Assembly (NCBI GenBank): GCA_001724265.1
Contig: MEDY01000102.1
Location: 31,881-95,880 of the forward strand
DNA: 64,000 nt
Source of the DNA: Rhizaria sp. SCN 62-66
Taxonomy: Eukaryota > Rhizaria, unplaced
Direction: 5' to 3'
In this document: positions 1-10,716 of the stretch, piece after piece
Layout: the number at the start of each line of letters is the position of its first letter
Position numbering within the stretch: position 1 is the stretch's first letter
Program-made: the position numbers and the translations under genes
The notes under the pieces: model-generated
What the model saw: only the letters and a program-made list of their open reading frames with translations
What the model was told of the DNA's origin: nothing
The model's database searches: none

Positions 1-1218
1 GGACGCAAAGCCGCCCTGCTGGCCGTAGCCGGGGCCGTAGCCCGGGCTCGCAAAGCCGGGCTGGCCGCCGTAGCCGCCAGCTTGCCCGCCGAGCCCCGCG
101 GGCGTGGGCTGTGCGTACCCCGACGCGCTTGCTTGCAGCCCGCCCGCGCCAGCCGTCGCCGCGCCGCCGCCCGGCGCCGAGGGCGAGAAGACGAGCTGGC
201 CGGGCTGCATGTGCATGTTGACGCCGCCGTTGTACCCCACGTTGCCGGGCGCGGCGCCGGGCGCGCCAGTGTAGGGCGAGGACGGCGCGCGGCCCATGCT
301 GGGCATCGGCGCCGCGGCGCCGGGGAGTGCGGACCCGGTGACCTGGGGCGCGGCGCCGAGCCCCGAGACGGAGCGCGCGACGTCGCCGTTGGCCACGATA
401 CTGTTCTGCGCGTCGAACTGCGCGAGTGCAACCCAGAGGTTCTGCGCCTCCGAGATCGAGTCGATAGCGTTGAAGTTGTTGAGCGCGCGCGAGAGCGTCT
501 CGAGGCACTGAGCGTGGTACGCCAAGTGTGAGCGCAGCACGAAGTTCATCTTGTTCTTGAGCAGCTCGAGACGCGCGAACTCAAACTCAAGCATCGACGC
601 GTTGAACGACATCTCCGTCTGTGCCATCGAGTCCAGCTCGGTGGCGTGGCGGCGCTGCATCTCCGCGGCCTCGGGCCCGCCGACCTTGATCTGCAGCTCG
701 CTGAGCTTCTTGCCCGTGTTCTGGAGCTGCGAGAACTGCTTGCGCCGGTTCTCCGCCTGGCCGCGCTGCGTCGACAGCGTCGAGTCGAAGGCCTTGAGGT
801 CGGGCAACACGTTGACCTGTAGCTGCGAGCTGAGCTGGACGACGGACTGGCGCGTCTTGGACCACTCGGTGTTGACGTTGGCGAGCGCAGCCTGGAACTG
901 CGTCGAGCGCTCCACAGTCGCCATGTCTGAGATGCGGCGCATCGTCTCGCTCGTCGCCTCAAAGTCGCCTAAAGGGAAACAAACGCGAAATAGGTCGAAT
1001 ATAACGTAGAGTAGATTATATGTGGGTTAGACTTAAATTTGAGGACATGGCACGGCATGGTAGAGTGAAACGTTCAAGTGGCACAGAGACAAGGCAGTGG
1101 TTGAGCTCGACGTACGCTCGAGGACGGAGCACATCTCACCGATGTGCTTCTTCATCTTGTTCTGGCTGCGGGAGACGTCCGCAAACAGCTTCTCCACATA
1201 ATCGCTCTTACCGTTCAT
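1..1218 (-). CDS. BAR-domain-like protein, C-terminus cut by window edge
   Basis: Two exons on the minus strand: 1116-1218 (start MNGKSDYVEKLF) and 1-968, joined across a 147-base intron (donor GTACGT, acceptor AG) that restores the frame as VLE-R-DFEA. The first ~220 residues are predicted to be long charged helices with heptad-like spacing (segments such as WSKTRQSVVQLSSQ and FARLELLKNKMNF). This resembles the membrane-bending BAR fold, possibly the FAM92/CIBAR group that acts at the ciliary base. The rest is a Gly/Pro/Tyr/Gln-rich disordered tail (repeats of the GYGPGYG type) that runs off the left edge. Family placement rests on general pattern only; other coiled-coil proteins with a disordered tail are possible. 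It is divergent from NDUFAF5. Confidence 0.6.
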
Positions 1219-1707
1219 TCTGGCGAAGCGAAAAGTCTACGCTGAGATAAGAAAGAGAGCAAAGAGCAAGGTTGTGAGTCGAGAGTCGTGAAGTGGGATA
1301 CAAACACAAGCCCCGTGAGGCGCAGTGTCCGTAAGCAATCGTATATTTAAGAAATAAATTGCAAATATACTTGATAGAATTATAAATTTGTGAAACCGTC
1401 TTGAAAAATGCGGCTATATAGCATGGCACCTCGATTTGAGTAGTCGTAAGTTTTCTGACCGTTGAGAAACAGAGGCTCGCATTTTTTCGGAACCGAGCCC
1501 CAGCTGCAATCAGGAGCTTTCGACCAATCACAAAAATTGCGCCAGTACGGTCCATACTCCGTCAATAGTAATGGGATGACTTCAACCTATCTCTGCATAT
1601 GCTTTAATAATATATACTTTGACATGCCATCTCCAAACTTGATTCTTGCTTCACAACCCCTCACGTGACAACTCATTCTCCTCTGTCACGCCGGTCTTGC
1701 TTCACAG
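1219..1707. promoter_or_regulatory. Divergent spacer between BAR-like gene and NDUFAF5
   Basis: This A+T-richer spacer separates two divergent start codons and must hold both upstream regions. I see no gene, tRNA or strong repeat in it. Short open frames on the minus strand lack the GC-rich codon use of the neighbouring exons. Confidence 0.4.
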
Positions 1708-3966
1708 ATGCTGTCCAAGGCCCGGCTCTTCGGCAGTGCGCTTGCGCGTCATCCTGCGCCTACCACTGCGCGTCGCGGGATGGCTACCGCCATAATGAAC
1801 GTCTTTAATCAAGGTACGCGTCCTCTCTACACTCGCTCTTGCATCTGCGTTCGTCCCAATAACCACTTCCCCACACGCATCATCACTCACACTCACGGTC
1901 TCTCTCACGCCACTGCACCGTCCCGCTGCCACGACAGACGTTAAGACGATCCAGCGCGAGCGCGCCGCGCTTAAGGCCACGGGCGACGACTTTGGCTACA
2001 TGCGCGACGAAATCTCCCGCCGCCTCCTTGATCGCCTCGCGTACGTCACACTCCTCAATATAGTATCAAAATGCAATATCTTGCAAGACAATATCATCGT
2101 ACATGTATCGTGTGTCTATGTGTATTGCAATTACCTGTTTCAGATTACGCGCCTATGTTGCTATTTATGTTCATCTGCAACTCTCTGCACTCATTCCCCC
2201 TAAATCTTTTTTTTTTCTCACAACTGTTGATGTTGTTCCCCCGTGTTAGCTTCGTGACCAAGACGTACCCTGTTGTGGTCGACCTTGGCTGCGGCAACGG
2301 CAACCTGGGCCGCCTCATCGCCTCGCGTGCGCTCGCCCGCGCCCAGCGTCCCCCGGCCAACGCAGCCGCCGAGGCCGCGCTGCTGGCCAAGCTCAAGTCT
2401 GACCCTAACAACCCGTCGGCGACGGAGTTCGAGCCCACGCCCGAGGAGACGCAGGAGTATCTGCGCATCTTCTCCGAGTTCTCGCTGCCCGGCGTGCGCG
2501 AATTCGTCCAGGTCGACTGCGCGCCCACGCACGTCGCCACAGCGCACTCCGCCGTCGCAGACACCATGGCCAGGCTCGCGGAGGTCCCCGGCGCCGTCGT
2601 GCCGCCTCCCGCCGCGCCCGCCGCCAAGGCGTCCTCTCTGTTCGGCTCGCTCTTCGGCGGCGGCAAGGACGCTGCTGCTGCTGCGGACGCAAGCGGCGTC
2701 CCCACGCTCGAGAGCTCGGCGCTGGCGCCCGCGCTGCTGACCCCTGGGGTGCCGCTTCGCGCCGCGGCCTCGAACGTGGCACAGGTCGTCTCGGCAACGG
2801 CGCCGGACGCCATCGGCGGCGCCGCCAACGCCAGTGCCGCGGCGGTTGTGGGCGACGGCGACAAGGTTTTTAACGTGTACTCGGCGACTGCGCCGCTGGG
2901 CACGATCCCCATCAAGCCTAACAGCGCGAACCTCATCACGTCGGTGCTGGCCATGCACTGGATCAACGACCTTCCCGGGTACTTCAAGCAGGTTATCGAC
3001 GCGCTCGCGCCCGACGGCGTCTTTATTGGCGCGCTTTACGGCGGCGAGTCGCTGCGCGAGCTCCGCTCGTCGTTCGCCATCGCTGACCTCGAGCGCATTG
3101 GAGGGTACGCAACACAAAATACGATATATAGCAACAAATCGATCGTTGAATTCACATATGCGTGAAATTTGATTAAGATTTATTATTGAACCATGTCTTC
3201 GTTGTTGCTTTTCGTTCTGTCTCACCGTGTTCACGTGTTCTTTGTTGTTGGTTTTTGCTTTGTTGTGTCCAGCGTGATGCCGCACATGTCCCCGCTGACG
3301 CGCAGCAACGACGTGGGCGACATGATGAAGGCCGCGGGCTTCAACCTGCTCACCGTCGACCTGGACTCACTGCAGGTGCACTACCCAGACATGTTCACGC
3401 TCATCGAGCACCTCCACGGCATGGGCGAGCAGCACGCGCCGCAGACGGGCATGGGCGGCGGCGCCGTCAGTCGCGACGTCTTTCTCGCTGCGAACGCGGC
3501 GTATGATCACCTGTACCGCGACCCCGCCAACGGGCTGTGTCTCGCAACCGTCGACGTTGTCATGATGGTACGTCTCGTATTCTCTCCTTGCTCGAGACTG
3601 TGTGTTTTATTTTCCAATTCACAGTCTTTATGTTTTTTTGCTTTTTGTTAACGACTTTCAAATGACTTGGTTCGCTCGAGTTACCGCACCCAGGACAGTT
3701 ACGAGTCGGATATTCTCTTAATTCTCAATTCACAATCCTAATTTTGCTATAACAACACAATTTTTCAATAATCTATCTTAATTTTCATCTCTATCATGCT
3801 TATTTTGTGTTTACCCGTTGCCATACAGATTGGCTGGAAGCCCCACGCGTCGCAGCCGAAGCCCAAGGCGCGCGGCAGTGCCCAGTACAAACTTGGCGAG
3901 GACGCCCCGATGACCGGCCCTACTAAGGCTGAGCTCAAAACCACGAGTGTCAAGCCCAGCGAGTGA
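1708..3966 (+). CDS. NDUFAF5: NDUFAF5-like complex I assembly factor (SAM-dependent class I enzyme)
   Basis: Five exons: 1708-1813, 1938-2040, 2250-3104, 3273-3567 and 3829-3966 (TGA). All four introns are GT-AG with GTACGT or GTACGC donors. The 498-residue product starts with an Arg-rich mitochondrial-type presequence. It then has the family's DEISRRLLDRL segment, the SAM-binding motif VVDLGCGNGN, the LAMHWINDLPGYF block, PDGVFIGALYGGESLRELR and a closing IGWKPH. In animals NDUFAF5 hydroxylates an arginine of complex I subunit NDUFS7 in the mitochondrial matrix. It is longer than the human protein (345 residues), mainly because of an Ala/Gly/Pro-rich insertion around residues 150-290. The exon chain reproduces the family alignment end to end, so the model is strong. 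An AATAAA sits at 4275-4280, downstream of the stop. Confidence 0.93.
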
Positions 3967-4467
3967 GTGTGTGAGAGGGATTTGCTGCTTACTGCAACGC
4001 TTAACACGGAGCGGAGCCAACGCGAAACGGACTATTGCGCTTTTTTGCGATGGATTCAGCTTACGTGAAGTGAGTTGCGTTAACTTATTATAGTTGTGTG
4101 AAATGAGGTGTTGTGTGTTGAGCGTAACAAATGTGATATGTGATTGTTATGTTAACACGCCGCAGCAATGAAGGCCAAATCCTGTTTGTTCTCGTCGGCA
4201 CTGTTAAACATAACGATGTGAGTCAGTAATATTATTATGTATAGCGAATCGAAGCTAATATCTTAGCCCAATTCAATAAAGAATATAAGATACATTATAC
4301 TTTTCACGATGTGATGTTTAGTTACAGTACTCGATTTTCGACCCAAATCAGGCTCCTCCACTCCACTATCGACAGACATTATGGGCCATCCTTGGTCAAC
4401 AACAATAAGAGAGCGTAACTGCGCTTGTACGTAGTCACTTCACTGATTTACACTGCTGGACACCACT
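3967..4467. other. Convergent 3' spacer
   Basis: This A+T-rich spacer lies between the tail-to-tail NDUFAF5 and P4-ATPase genes. An AATAAA at 4275-4280 could serve as the poly(A) signal of NDUFAF5. Nothing else is recognisable. Confidence 0.4.
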
Positions 4468-7400
4468 TCAACCCTGCAGCACGTAGTCACGCGGCTTAAT
4501 TTCTGCGCCCTCGAGCCACTGCGCGGACTCGAAATAGGAGCCCGTGAGGTTGCGGAAGCGCAGAATAGTCGCCACGAGCGCGCGCTGCATGCGCATCTGT
4601 CGCGCGCGCGCCGACGCGGCCACCGCGTTGCCGGCGCCGCCCGCTGTGGGGCTCTGCAGCTGCTGCGCGAGTCCCTCAGCGCCCTCGGACGCCGCGCCCG
4701 GGAGGATACCCGCGGCGACGGCGTCGGCGGCGGCGCCGTCCTCGTCGTCCTGGCGGTTGAGCAGGCCCTGGCCCGTGGTGCCGGCGAAGTCGTCCGCCAC
4801 GGGCTTGCGCAGCAGCTCGTCCTGGAACGGCTTGTAGAGGCGCAGGTCGGGCAGCGACGGGTATGCCGCATCGAAGGCCTTCATCTGCGCCAAGCGCTCT
4901 TGCGGCACTGTGTCGGGGCCGGAGAGCTTGGCCAGCAGCTTCTTGCGGTGCTCGCGGCGCACCTGGTTCTCGCGCACGAGCTGCAGCAGCGTCTTGCCGC
5001 TGTTGGGGTCGGACCCAAGCTCGGCGATGTGACGCACGACGACGTCAATGAGGATCGGCAGTGCGACGGCGACGGCGATAGCGAACCAAACGGGACCCGA
5101 CTGGAAGAGGCGGAAGATGACGCCGTAGAGCGTGGCGTTGAAGTCAGGGAACACCGAAAGCATGATGGCGACGAGGACAAGCGTGACGATTGAGAAGACT
5201 ATCGACAGCGCGTGTAGCAGAGTCACACTCGACATGTCCAGCACGATCAAGAACGTCGCCAAGAATACGATCGAGATGTACACGGCGGCAGCGACGGTGT
5301 AGAGCCCGTGGTCGCGGCCGTCCTTGTTGGCGACGTTGTCCACGGAGAGAGACACAAACGCCACAAAGAAGACCATCGCGGCGTGGCCAAACGCGCGGAC
5401 GACCCAGATCACGTACTTGCGGCGAGAAAACAGCGGTTGCATGCGGAGCGAGCGGTACACCTCGGGGTTGTTCTCAAGCGTCTCGCGGTCCACCACGCGG
5501 TCCAACACGGCCAGGCACATGATCGGCGCGGCCGTGAAGAGCACGTTGAAGAACTGGTACAGCGGCTCGTTGAACAGCTGCTGGCCAGAGAAGCCGGAGA
5601 AGAAGCCGAAGTAGTACATCGTAAGCGCGACGAGCGCGGCCTTGTAGAAGACGTAGTAGATGAGGAACGACACACGCGCGTAGCACCACGCGCCGTGCAC
5701 GAGCAGCAGCGTGTGCAGGTGCGAGAACTGCGCGATCGCGTAGTCGGCCGCCTTGACCGCGGCCGCGCCTTCGACGCCAGACACGCCGACGCCGACGTGC
5801 GCGGCCTTGATCATGAGCTCATCGTTCGCACCGTCGCCGATCGCGAGAGTCACGGAGCCCTCGAACTCGCCCACACGCTTGCGCGCGGCCTCGATCTCGC
5901 GCTCCTGCGCCTCGACCAGCTGCGCCTCGAGCGCCGCCAGCTCAGCGTCGGTCACGCCGCCAGGCACGGCATCACTGACACTCCCGTTCCCGTTGCCATT
6001 GCCGTTGCCGCCGCCCGCGTCGTGCGCGGTGGCGTTGGCGGCGCGGCGCGCGGCGCGGGCGGCCTTGATGCGGCGCACGCGCGTCTCGAGCGAGACGGCG
6101 TCCTGCGCGGTGTGGTGCCACACCTGCGGGTGCTGCATCGTCACCTTGCAGCGCTCCGAGAGCTCGCGCACCATGCGCTCCTTCATCGGCGGCTCCGCGC
6201 CCGCGAAGACGACCGACTTACACGCCGACGCAAGCTTAAAGAAGTGGTACTGGAGCGCCGTGCGCTGCGCCTTAGAGACGGACAGATCGAGCGTCGCGCG
6301 CGGCGGCGCCGACAGCGACGGCGCGGGCGACGACAGCGACGGCGAGCCCATCGCGGGCGACGGGAGCGCAGGGGAGCCCAGCGACGGCGGCGCGGCCGGG
6401 GACGCGAGCGGGCCCGCAATGGTGGAACCCGGCGTGCTGTAGGCGCCGCCCACGGCGGGAGACGCCGCGGAGGCCGCGGCGGCGGCGGCGACGCGGTCTG
6501 CGCGCGCCATGAGCCGCACGGGCGGGCAGATGACGGCGAAGGCTTCGCGCGTGACAACGAGTGACACAGGGAGCCCGCGCGCGCGCATGAGCTCGGCCGT
6601 GCGCAGCGACTGCATGATGTCGATGGCGACGGCCTCGAACTGCGAGACCTGGACCTGCTTCATGAAGGCCTGGAACTCGCTGAGCGTGAGCCGCCCGTCG
6701 TGGTCACCGTCGTACATATCGAACAGCAAACGCATCGAGTGCGCCGCGGGGTGCTCCGTCGGCAGCGTCGCCGGGCCCGCGCCGGCGCCAGACACGCCGC
6801 TGTTGCCGTGGGCCGCCGCGGAGCTGGTGTTGTCGTCGGAGATAACGCCCAGGCCGGAAAGCATGACGATGAGCGCGTCGAACGACAGCGTCACCACGTT
6901 GGCGGGCCCCGCGGTCGGGCTGCCAAGTCCGCCGCTGCTGCTATTGTTGCCGTTACTCGCGTTCGTGTTGTTAAAGCGCGTGGTGAAGTAACTGAAGAGC
7001 TCGTTGAGCACGGCGTCGTCGCCGGCCAGCCGCGCCCACTCGCCGGACACTTCCAGTACGCGGTTCTCTTTGTACGCCGCCTCGACAAGCTCCAGCGAGT
7101 CGCCCCCAGCGCGACCCCCACCGGCCGCGGTGCCGGCGCCGTTGCTGGCGCCGGCGACTGCGGTGATGTCGGGCATCATGTCTGGGTCGATGAGGCAGCA
7201 CGCCATGGCGATGTTCTTGGCCGTGTCCTTCTTGTCGCCCGTCAGCATCCACACCTTGATGCCCGCGCGCAGAAAGTCCGAGATGGCCTCTGGCGCGAGG
7301 TCCTGCAGCTCATCCTCCAGGCCCGACGCGCCCAGCAGACACAGCCCGGCAGAGCGCTCGATGTCCGTCTTGAGCTCGTCGAGCGCATCCTTGGCCTTCT

Positions 7401-10400
7401 TCTCGCTCTCGGCGTCGTTGGACCGGCGCGCCGCGTTGTCGAGCGCCGTGTACCGCGCCTCCCACTGCGCCCACCACGCCTTGGTCTGGCGCGCCTCGGC
7501 GACAAGCATGGAGCGCAGCCCGGCCTTGCACATGCGCTGCATCGACGACTGCAGCGTCGACCAGCTCTGCGCCGGGTTCACCAGCAGCGGCTCGATCACG
7601 GTGTCCTGGCCCTTGCACATCACGTACACTTCGCCCTCGGGCGATGCCGGCCGGAACGTGCCCGCGCCGGGGGTCTCGAGCACGCGCTCGTACACAACTG
7701 TCACGCGGCGCCGTGCCGACGTGAAGTGGAACGTCGCCAGCTTGCGGTACACCTCGACCTCAACGGCGTCGCCGCCGGCAGCAATCGCGTCACCTGCGGC
7801 AGCCGCGGCAGCGCCGGCAAAAACGGAGCGCGCGGGCGCGGGCGAGAGCGACGACGACGACGCGGCGGCGGCCTCGGCGGCGGCGGAAAGCGTGCGCACG
7901 CCGTCCTGCTCCGCCGGCGCCGCGAGCGCGAGCGCGGGGGCGGCGGCGGCGGCGCGGGGCGAGGCGGCGCCAGACGCGGCAGCGGCGGCCGAGTTGGGGT
8001 CGATATGCAGGTAGTAGATGGACAGGTCCGAGGGGCTACGTTCCTTGAGCGTAAAGCCGACGGAGCGCGCGAACATAGCCAGCGCGAGCTCGTCGGCCGA
8101 CTCGGACGCGTACTTGAGCTCGCCGTGTTTGTCAATAAACGGGGTCAGCGTGTTAGACAGCGCGCAGTTGACCAAGTACCGCCGCAGCAGCATGCGCTGC
8201 CGTGCGTCGACTTCCTCGGGCGCTGGCGGCGCGTTCAGCACTCGCATGTGCGGCTGCAACTGCAGCGAGCTGCGGCGGCCGCGCGCCGCACGGCGGCGCT
8301 CCCGGCGCTCGGCGCGCGCGGCCTCGGCCTCGCTGCCGCTGAGCCCCGACGCGGACGCAGAAGCGGACGCAGACGCAGACGCGGAGCCGGAGCCCGCGCC
8401 CTCGGCGTCGGAGCCCAGCCCGGAGACCGTGGGCGCGGCCCCTACGGCGCCGGCAACAGCGCCGGGCGCGGGTTCGTTGCGGCCCCAGAGCACGTTGCGC
8501 AGCGCCGTCGAGTGCAAGAACGACTCTGCGCCGGTCGACTGGTTCTCCTGCACGTGCGCCGCCAGCTCGGTCCAGTACGGCGCCGGGCGCGGCTTGACGG
8601 GCCGGCCCTGGCGGCGCGCCTCGCGCTCGTCCTGGAAGTCGAGCTCGCGGGCCGCGGCGCGCTTGGACATCTCCGTCTCCATCTTGCCGAAGGACATCAC
8701 TGACGCCCACTCGGCAACGTCCGCCGGCACCGCACCTGCGGTGGCTGCGCCGGGGGCCGCGAGGGACAGAGAGCGCAGCGACGCGCTGGCGTTGGGGTTG
8801 GCCGACTCCGGCGCGGCGCCGGCGGCAAAGAGCGTGCGGCGCATCGACTCGGGCATGTGGCGCGGGTGGGTCGAGCACGACGGCTCGGTGCGCGCGGACG
8901 GCACGTCGAGCACGAGCGCGTAGCGGAACTCCATCTTGTTCTTGGTAAGCGTGCCGGTCTTATCGGTGAAGACGTACTCGATCTGGCCCAGGTCCTCGTG
9001 GATCGTCGACTTGTTGCAGCGCACGTGCTCGTCCTTCTCTGGGGAGTACATCGCGTGGTCCGACTCGATGAGGTAAGAGAGGAACATCTTGACGAGCTCG
9101 GACGTGACGAGCAGCGAAATGGGCACCATCTGCGACAGAATAATGAAGAACGAAAAGAAAGACAAGATACCCGTCACCGCCGGCGCCGAAGCGAAGCGGA
9201 TGTACCAGATGTGGCTGTGGTAGTGGTGCCAGATGCCCGCAAAGAGCCCCGCAACGAAGCACAGCGTCGTCTGCAGCAGCAGCATGTACAGCAGGAAGCG
9301 GTCTACAAGCTTGAAGATGGCCGTGCGCTTCAGATCGGGCTTCTGGTACCATTTGCGCGTGAGGCGCGACATGACGACATTTTGCCGGATCTTGGTGTCG
9401 GTGCCAGTGTAGACGACAAGGCCGAACGCCCAGTCCGTGTTGCGCAGCGTCGTTTCGCGCAGCAGCAGCACTTTGTGGTCCAGCTGCGCCACCACGGGGC
9501 CCGCGTTGCCGGCGCCGCTGGCGCCGCTGCCGGCGCCGACCGCGGGCGGCAGCGAGAAGCGCGCGTCGCCACCGTTCGCAACAGCACCGCCAGCGCCAGC
9601 CGCTGCGCCAGCGGCAGAGCCGGCGGTGCTGCTGCTGTTGGGCTGGTTGCGAAAGTCGGCGCGCCAGAACTCGTCGTCGCCGCGGCGCGCGTCCTGGACG
9701 TTGTAGAGCTCGAGTTGGCCCGAGAAGCGGTCGAGCACGCCGTCGGGCGGGTCGGACACAAGGCGGCAATTGAGCCGCTGCAGCGTCTTGGGATGGTTGA
9801 ACAAATCATACGTCTCGCGCACAGCGAGCATGATCTCCAGCGACGTCTCGCCGTTGAGCGACTTCTTGTCGATGAACGCCTGGCCGTTGCGCGCGTCCGA
9901 GGACGACAGAAGGATCATGTCGGCAGGCACAGCCTCGTCTTGGCGCACCATCACGAGGTCGCCGACAGCGATGTCGCCGGACCGCTTGAGCTCGAAGTTG
10001 CGTTTGTCGGCGTTGTAGACCATATAGGGCGTCGAGCTCGTCTTGTCGTCGGCGCGGTGCCGCGCGATGTCCTCGACGGCAGCGCGAACGGCCGACACAA
10101 ACACGATGAAGGCGAGCGGCATGTAGATGGTCGGGTAGCCCTGCGTGGTGGAGATCTGTGGGATAATCTGGAGCAGACCGATGAAGAGGAAATACAGGTT
10201 CGCAAGCTCGGAAAACTGTTCGAAGAGGTTCTTGGGCAGGAACGACCAGGCCGTGTAGCGAGAGGTGACGACGATGTTGTTGCAGAACAGGTCCGAGAGC
10301 TCAGCGGGCACGGCGCCGTTGCGGACAATAACTTCGCGCGCGTTGGGGTCGGCCTCGGCGTCAGCGTCGTCGTCGTCGCTGCTCGCCGCAGCCTCGCGCC

Positions 10401-10716
10401 GCCGCCGGCCGCCACCAGGGGTGCGCGGCGACGCGGGCCCGCCTGGCGAGTCCAGCACTGTGACTGTGGGAGCGGGCAGCGGCGAGAAAGCCGCGGTGTG
10501 GCCGTCCTCGTAGTCGCCGTCGTCGTCCGTGGTAATGCCGGAGAGCAGCGCGGCGTCGTGCGAGTCCAGGTCGTGTGCGACGGTGCTGGTGGGGAGCTCC
10601 GGGACCGGGGTGGCGGGCGCATCCGGTGCAGTGCCGCCGCCCAGCGAGAGCGCGGGCAGGCCCGGGCCGGGGGAGCCGTCTTCCGTGCGCTTCGGGTCGG
10701 AAGCGTCGTCGGACAT
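4468..10716 (-). CDS. P4-type ATPase (phospholipid flippase) with internal EF-hand
   Basis: Single exon of 2,082 residues; typical flippases have 1,100-1,400. I start at MSDDASDPKR (10716), because the frame upstream has non-coding composition. In order there are: the N-terminal flippase signature (TAWSFLPKNLFEQF), paired helices TM1-2, an actuator loop reading LNGETSLE where the family usually has DGET, TM3-4 containing the P4 motif PISL, the phosphorylated aspartate in DKTGTLT (about residue 585), KGQD for the usual KGAD, LTGDKKDTAKN (near 1157), GDGAND (1627) and six more helices, giving ten in all. The enzyme moves aminophospholipids to the cytosolic leaflet. About 470 residues separate LTGD from GDGAND, against roughly 100-150 in common members. 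The insert holds an EF-hand loop, DGDHDGRLTLSE (1336-1347; bases 6676-6711). Large Ala/Gly/Ser inserts occur elsewhere. Confidence 0.95.
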   Translation of the reverse strand: MSDDASDPKRTEDGSPGPGLPALSLGGGTAPDAPATPVPELPTSTVAHDLDSHDAALLSGITTDDDGDYEDGHTAAFSPLPAPTVTVLDSPGGPASPRTPGGGRRRREAAASSDDDDADAEADPNAREVIVRNGAVPAELSDLFCNNIVVTSRYTAWSFLPKNLFEQFSELANLYFLFIGLLQIIPQISTTQGYPTIYMPLAFIVFVSAVRAAVEDIARHRADDKTSSTPYMVYNADKRNFELKRSGDIAVGDLVMVRQDEAVPADMILLSSSDARNGQAFIDKKSLNGETSLEIMLAVRETYDLFNHPKTLQRLNCRLVSDPPDGVLDRFSGQLELYNVQDARRGDDEFWRADFRNQPNSSSTAGSAAGAAAGAGGAVANGGDARFSLPPAVGAGSGASGAGNAGPVVAQLDHKVLLLRETTLRNTDWAFGLVVYTGTDTKIRQNVVMSRLTRKWYQKPDLKRTAIFKLVDRFLLYMLLLQTTLCFVAGLFAGIWHHYHSHIWYIRFASAPAVTGILSFFSFFIILSQMVPISLLVTSELVKMFLSYLIESDHAMYSPEKDEHVRCNKSTIHEDLGQIEYVFTDKTGTLTKNKMEFRYALVLDVPSARTEPSCSTHPRHMPESMRRTLFAAGAAPESANPNASASLRSLSLAAPGAATAGAVPADVAEWASVMSFGKMETEMSKRAAARELDFQDEREARRQGRPVKPRPAPYWTELAAHVQENQSTGAESFLHSTALRNVLWGRNEPAPGAVAGAVGAAPTVSGLGSDAEGAGSGSASASASASASASGLSGSEAEAARAERRERRRAARGRRSSLQLQPHMRVLNAPPAPEEVDARQRMLLRRYLVNCALSNTLTPFIDKHGELKYASESADELALAMFARSVGFTLKERSPSDLSIYYLHIDPNSAAAAASGAASPRAAAAAPALALAAPAEQDGVRTLSAAAEAAAASSSSLSPAPARSVFAGAAAAAAGDAIAAGGDAVEVEVYRKLATFHFTSARRRVTVVYERVLETPGAGTFRPASPEGEVYVMCKGQDTVIEPLLVNPAQSWSTLQSSMQRMCKAGLRSMLVAEARQTKAWWAQWEARYTALDNAARRSNDAESEKKAKDALDELKTDIERSAGLCLLGASGLEDELQDLAPEAISDFLRAGIKVWMLTGDKKDTAKNIAMACCLIDPDMMPDITAVAGASNGAGTAAGGGRAGGDSLELVEAAYKENRVLEVSGEWARLAGDDAVLNELFSYFTTRFNNTNASNGNNSSSGGLGSPTAGPANVVTLSFDALIVMLSGLGVISDDNTSSAAAHGNSGVSGAGAGPATLPTEHPAAHSMRLLFDMYDGDHDGRLTLSEFQAFMKQVQVSQFEAVAIDIMQSLRTAELMRARGLPVSLVVTREAFAVICPPVRLMARADRVAAAAAASAASPAVGGAYSTPGSTIAGPLASPAAPPSLGSPALPSPAMGSPSLSSPAPSLSAPPRATLDLSVSKAQRTALQYHFFKLASACKSVVFAGAEPPMKERMVRELSERCKVTMQHPQVWHHTAQDAVSLETRVRRIKAARAARRAANATAHDAGGGNGNGNGNGSVSDAVPGGVTDAELAALEAQLVEAQEREIEAARKRVGEFEGSVTLAIGDGANDELMIKAAHVGVGVSGVEGAAAVKAADYAIAQFSHLHTLLLVHGAWCYARVSFLIYYVFYKAALVALTMYYFGFFSGFSGQQLFNEPLYQFFNVLFTAAPIMCLAVLDRVVDRETLENNPEVYRSLRMQPLFSRRKYVIWVVRAFGHAAMVFFVAFVSLSVDNVANKDGRDHGLYTVAAAVYISIVFLATFLIVLDMSSVTLLHALSIVFSIVTLVLVAIMLSVFPDFNATLYGVIFRLFQSGPVWFAIAVAVALPILIDVVVRHIAELGSDPNSGKTLLQLVRENQVRREHRKKLLAKLSGPDTVPQERLAQMKAFDAAYPSLPDLRLYKPFQDELLRKPVADDFAGTTGQGLLNRQDDEDGAAADAVAAGILPGAASEGAEGLAQQLQSPTAGGAGNAVAASARARQMRMQRALVATILRFRNLTGSYFESAQWLEGAEIKPRDYVLQG

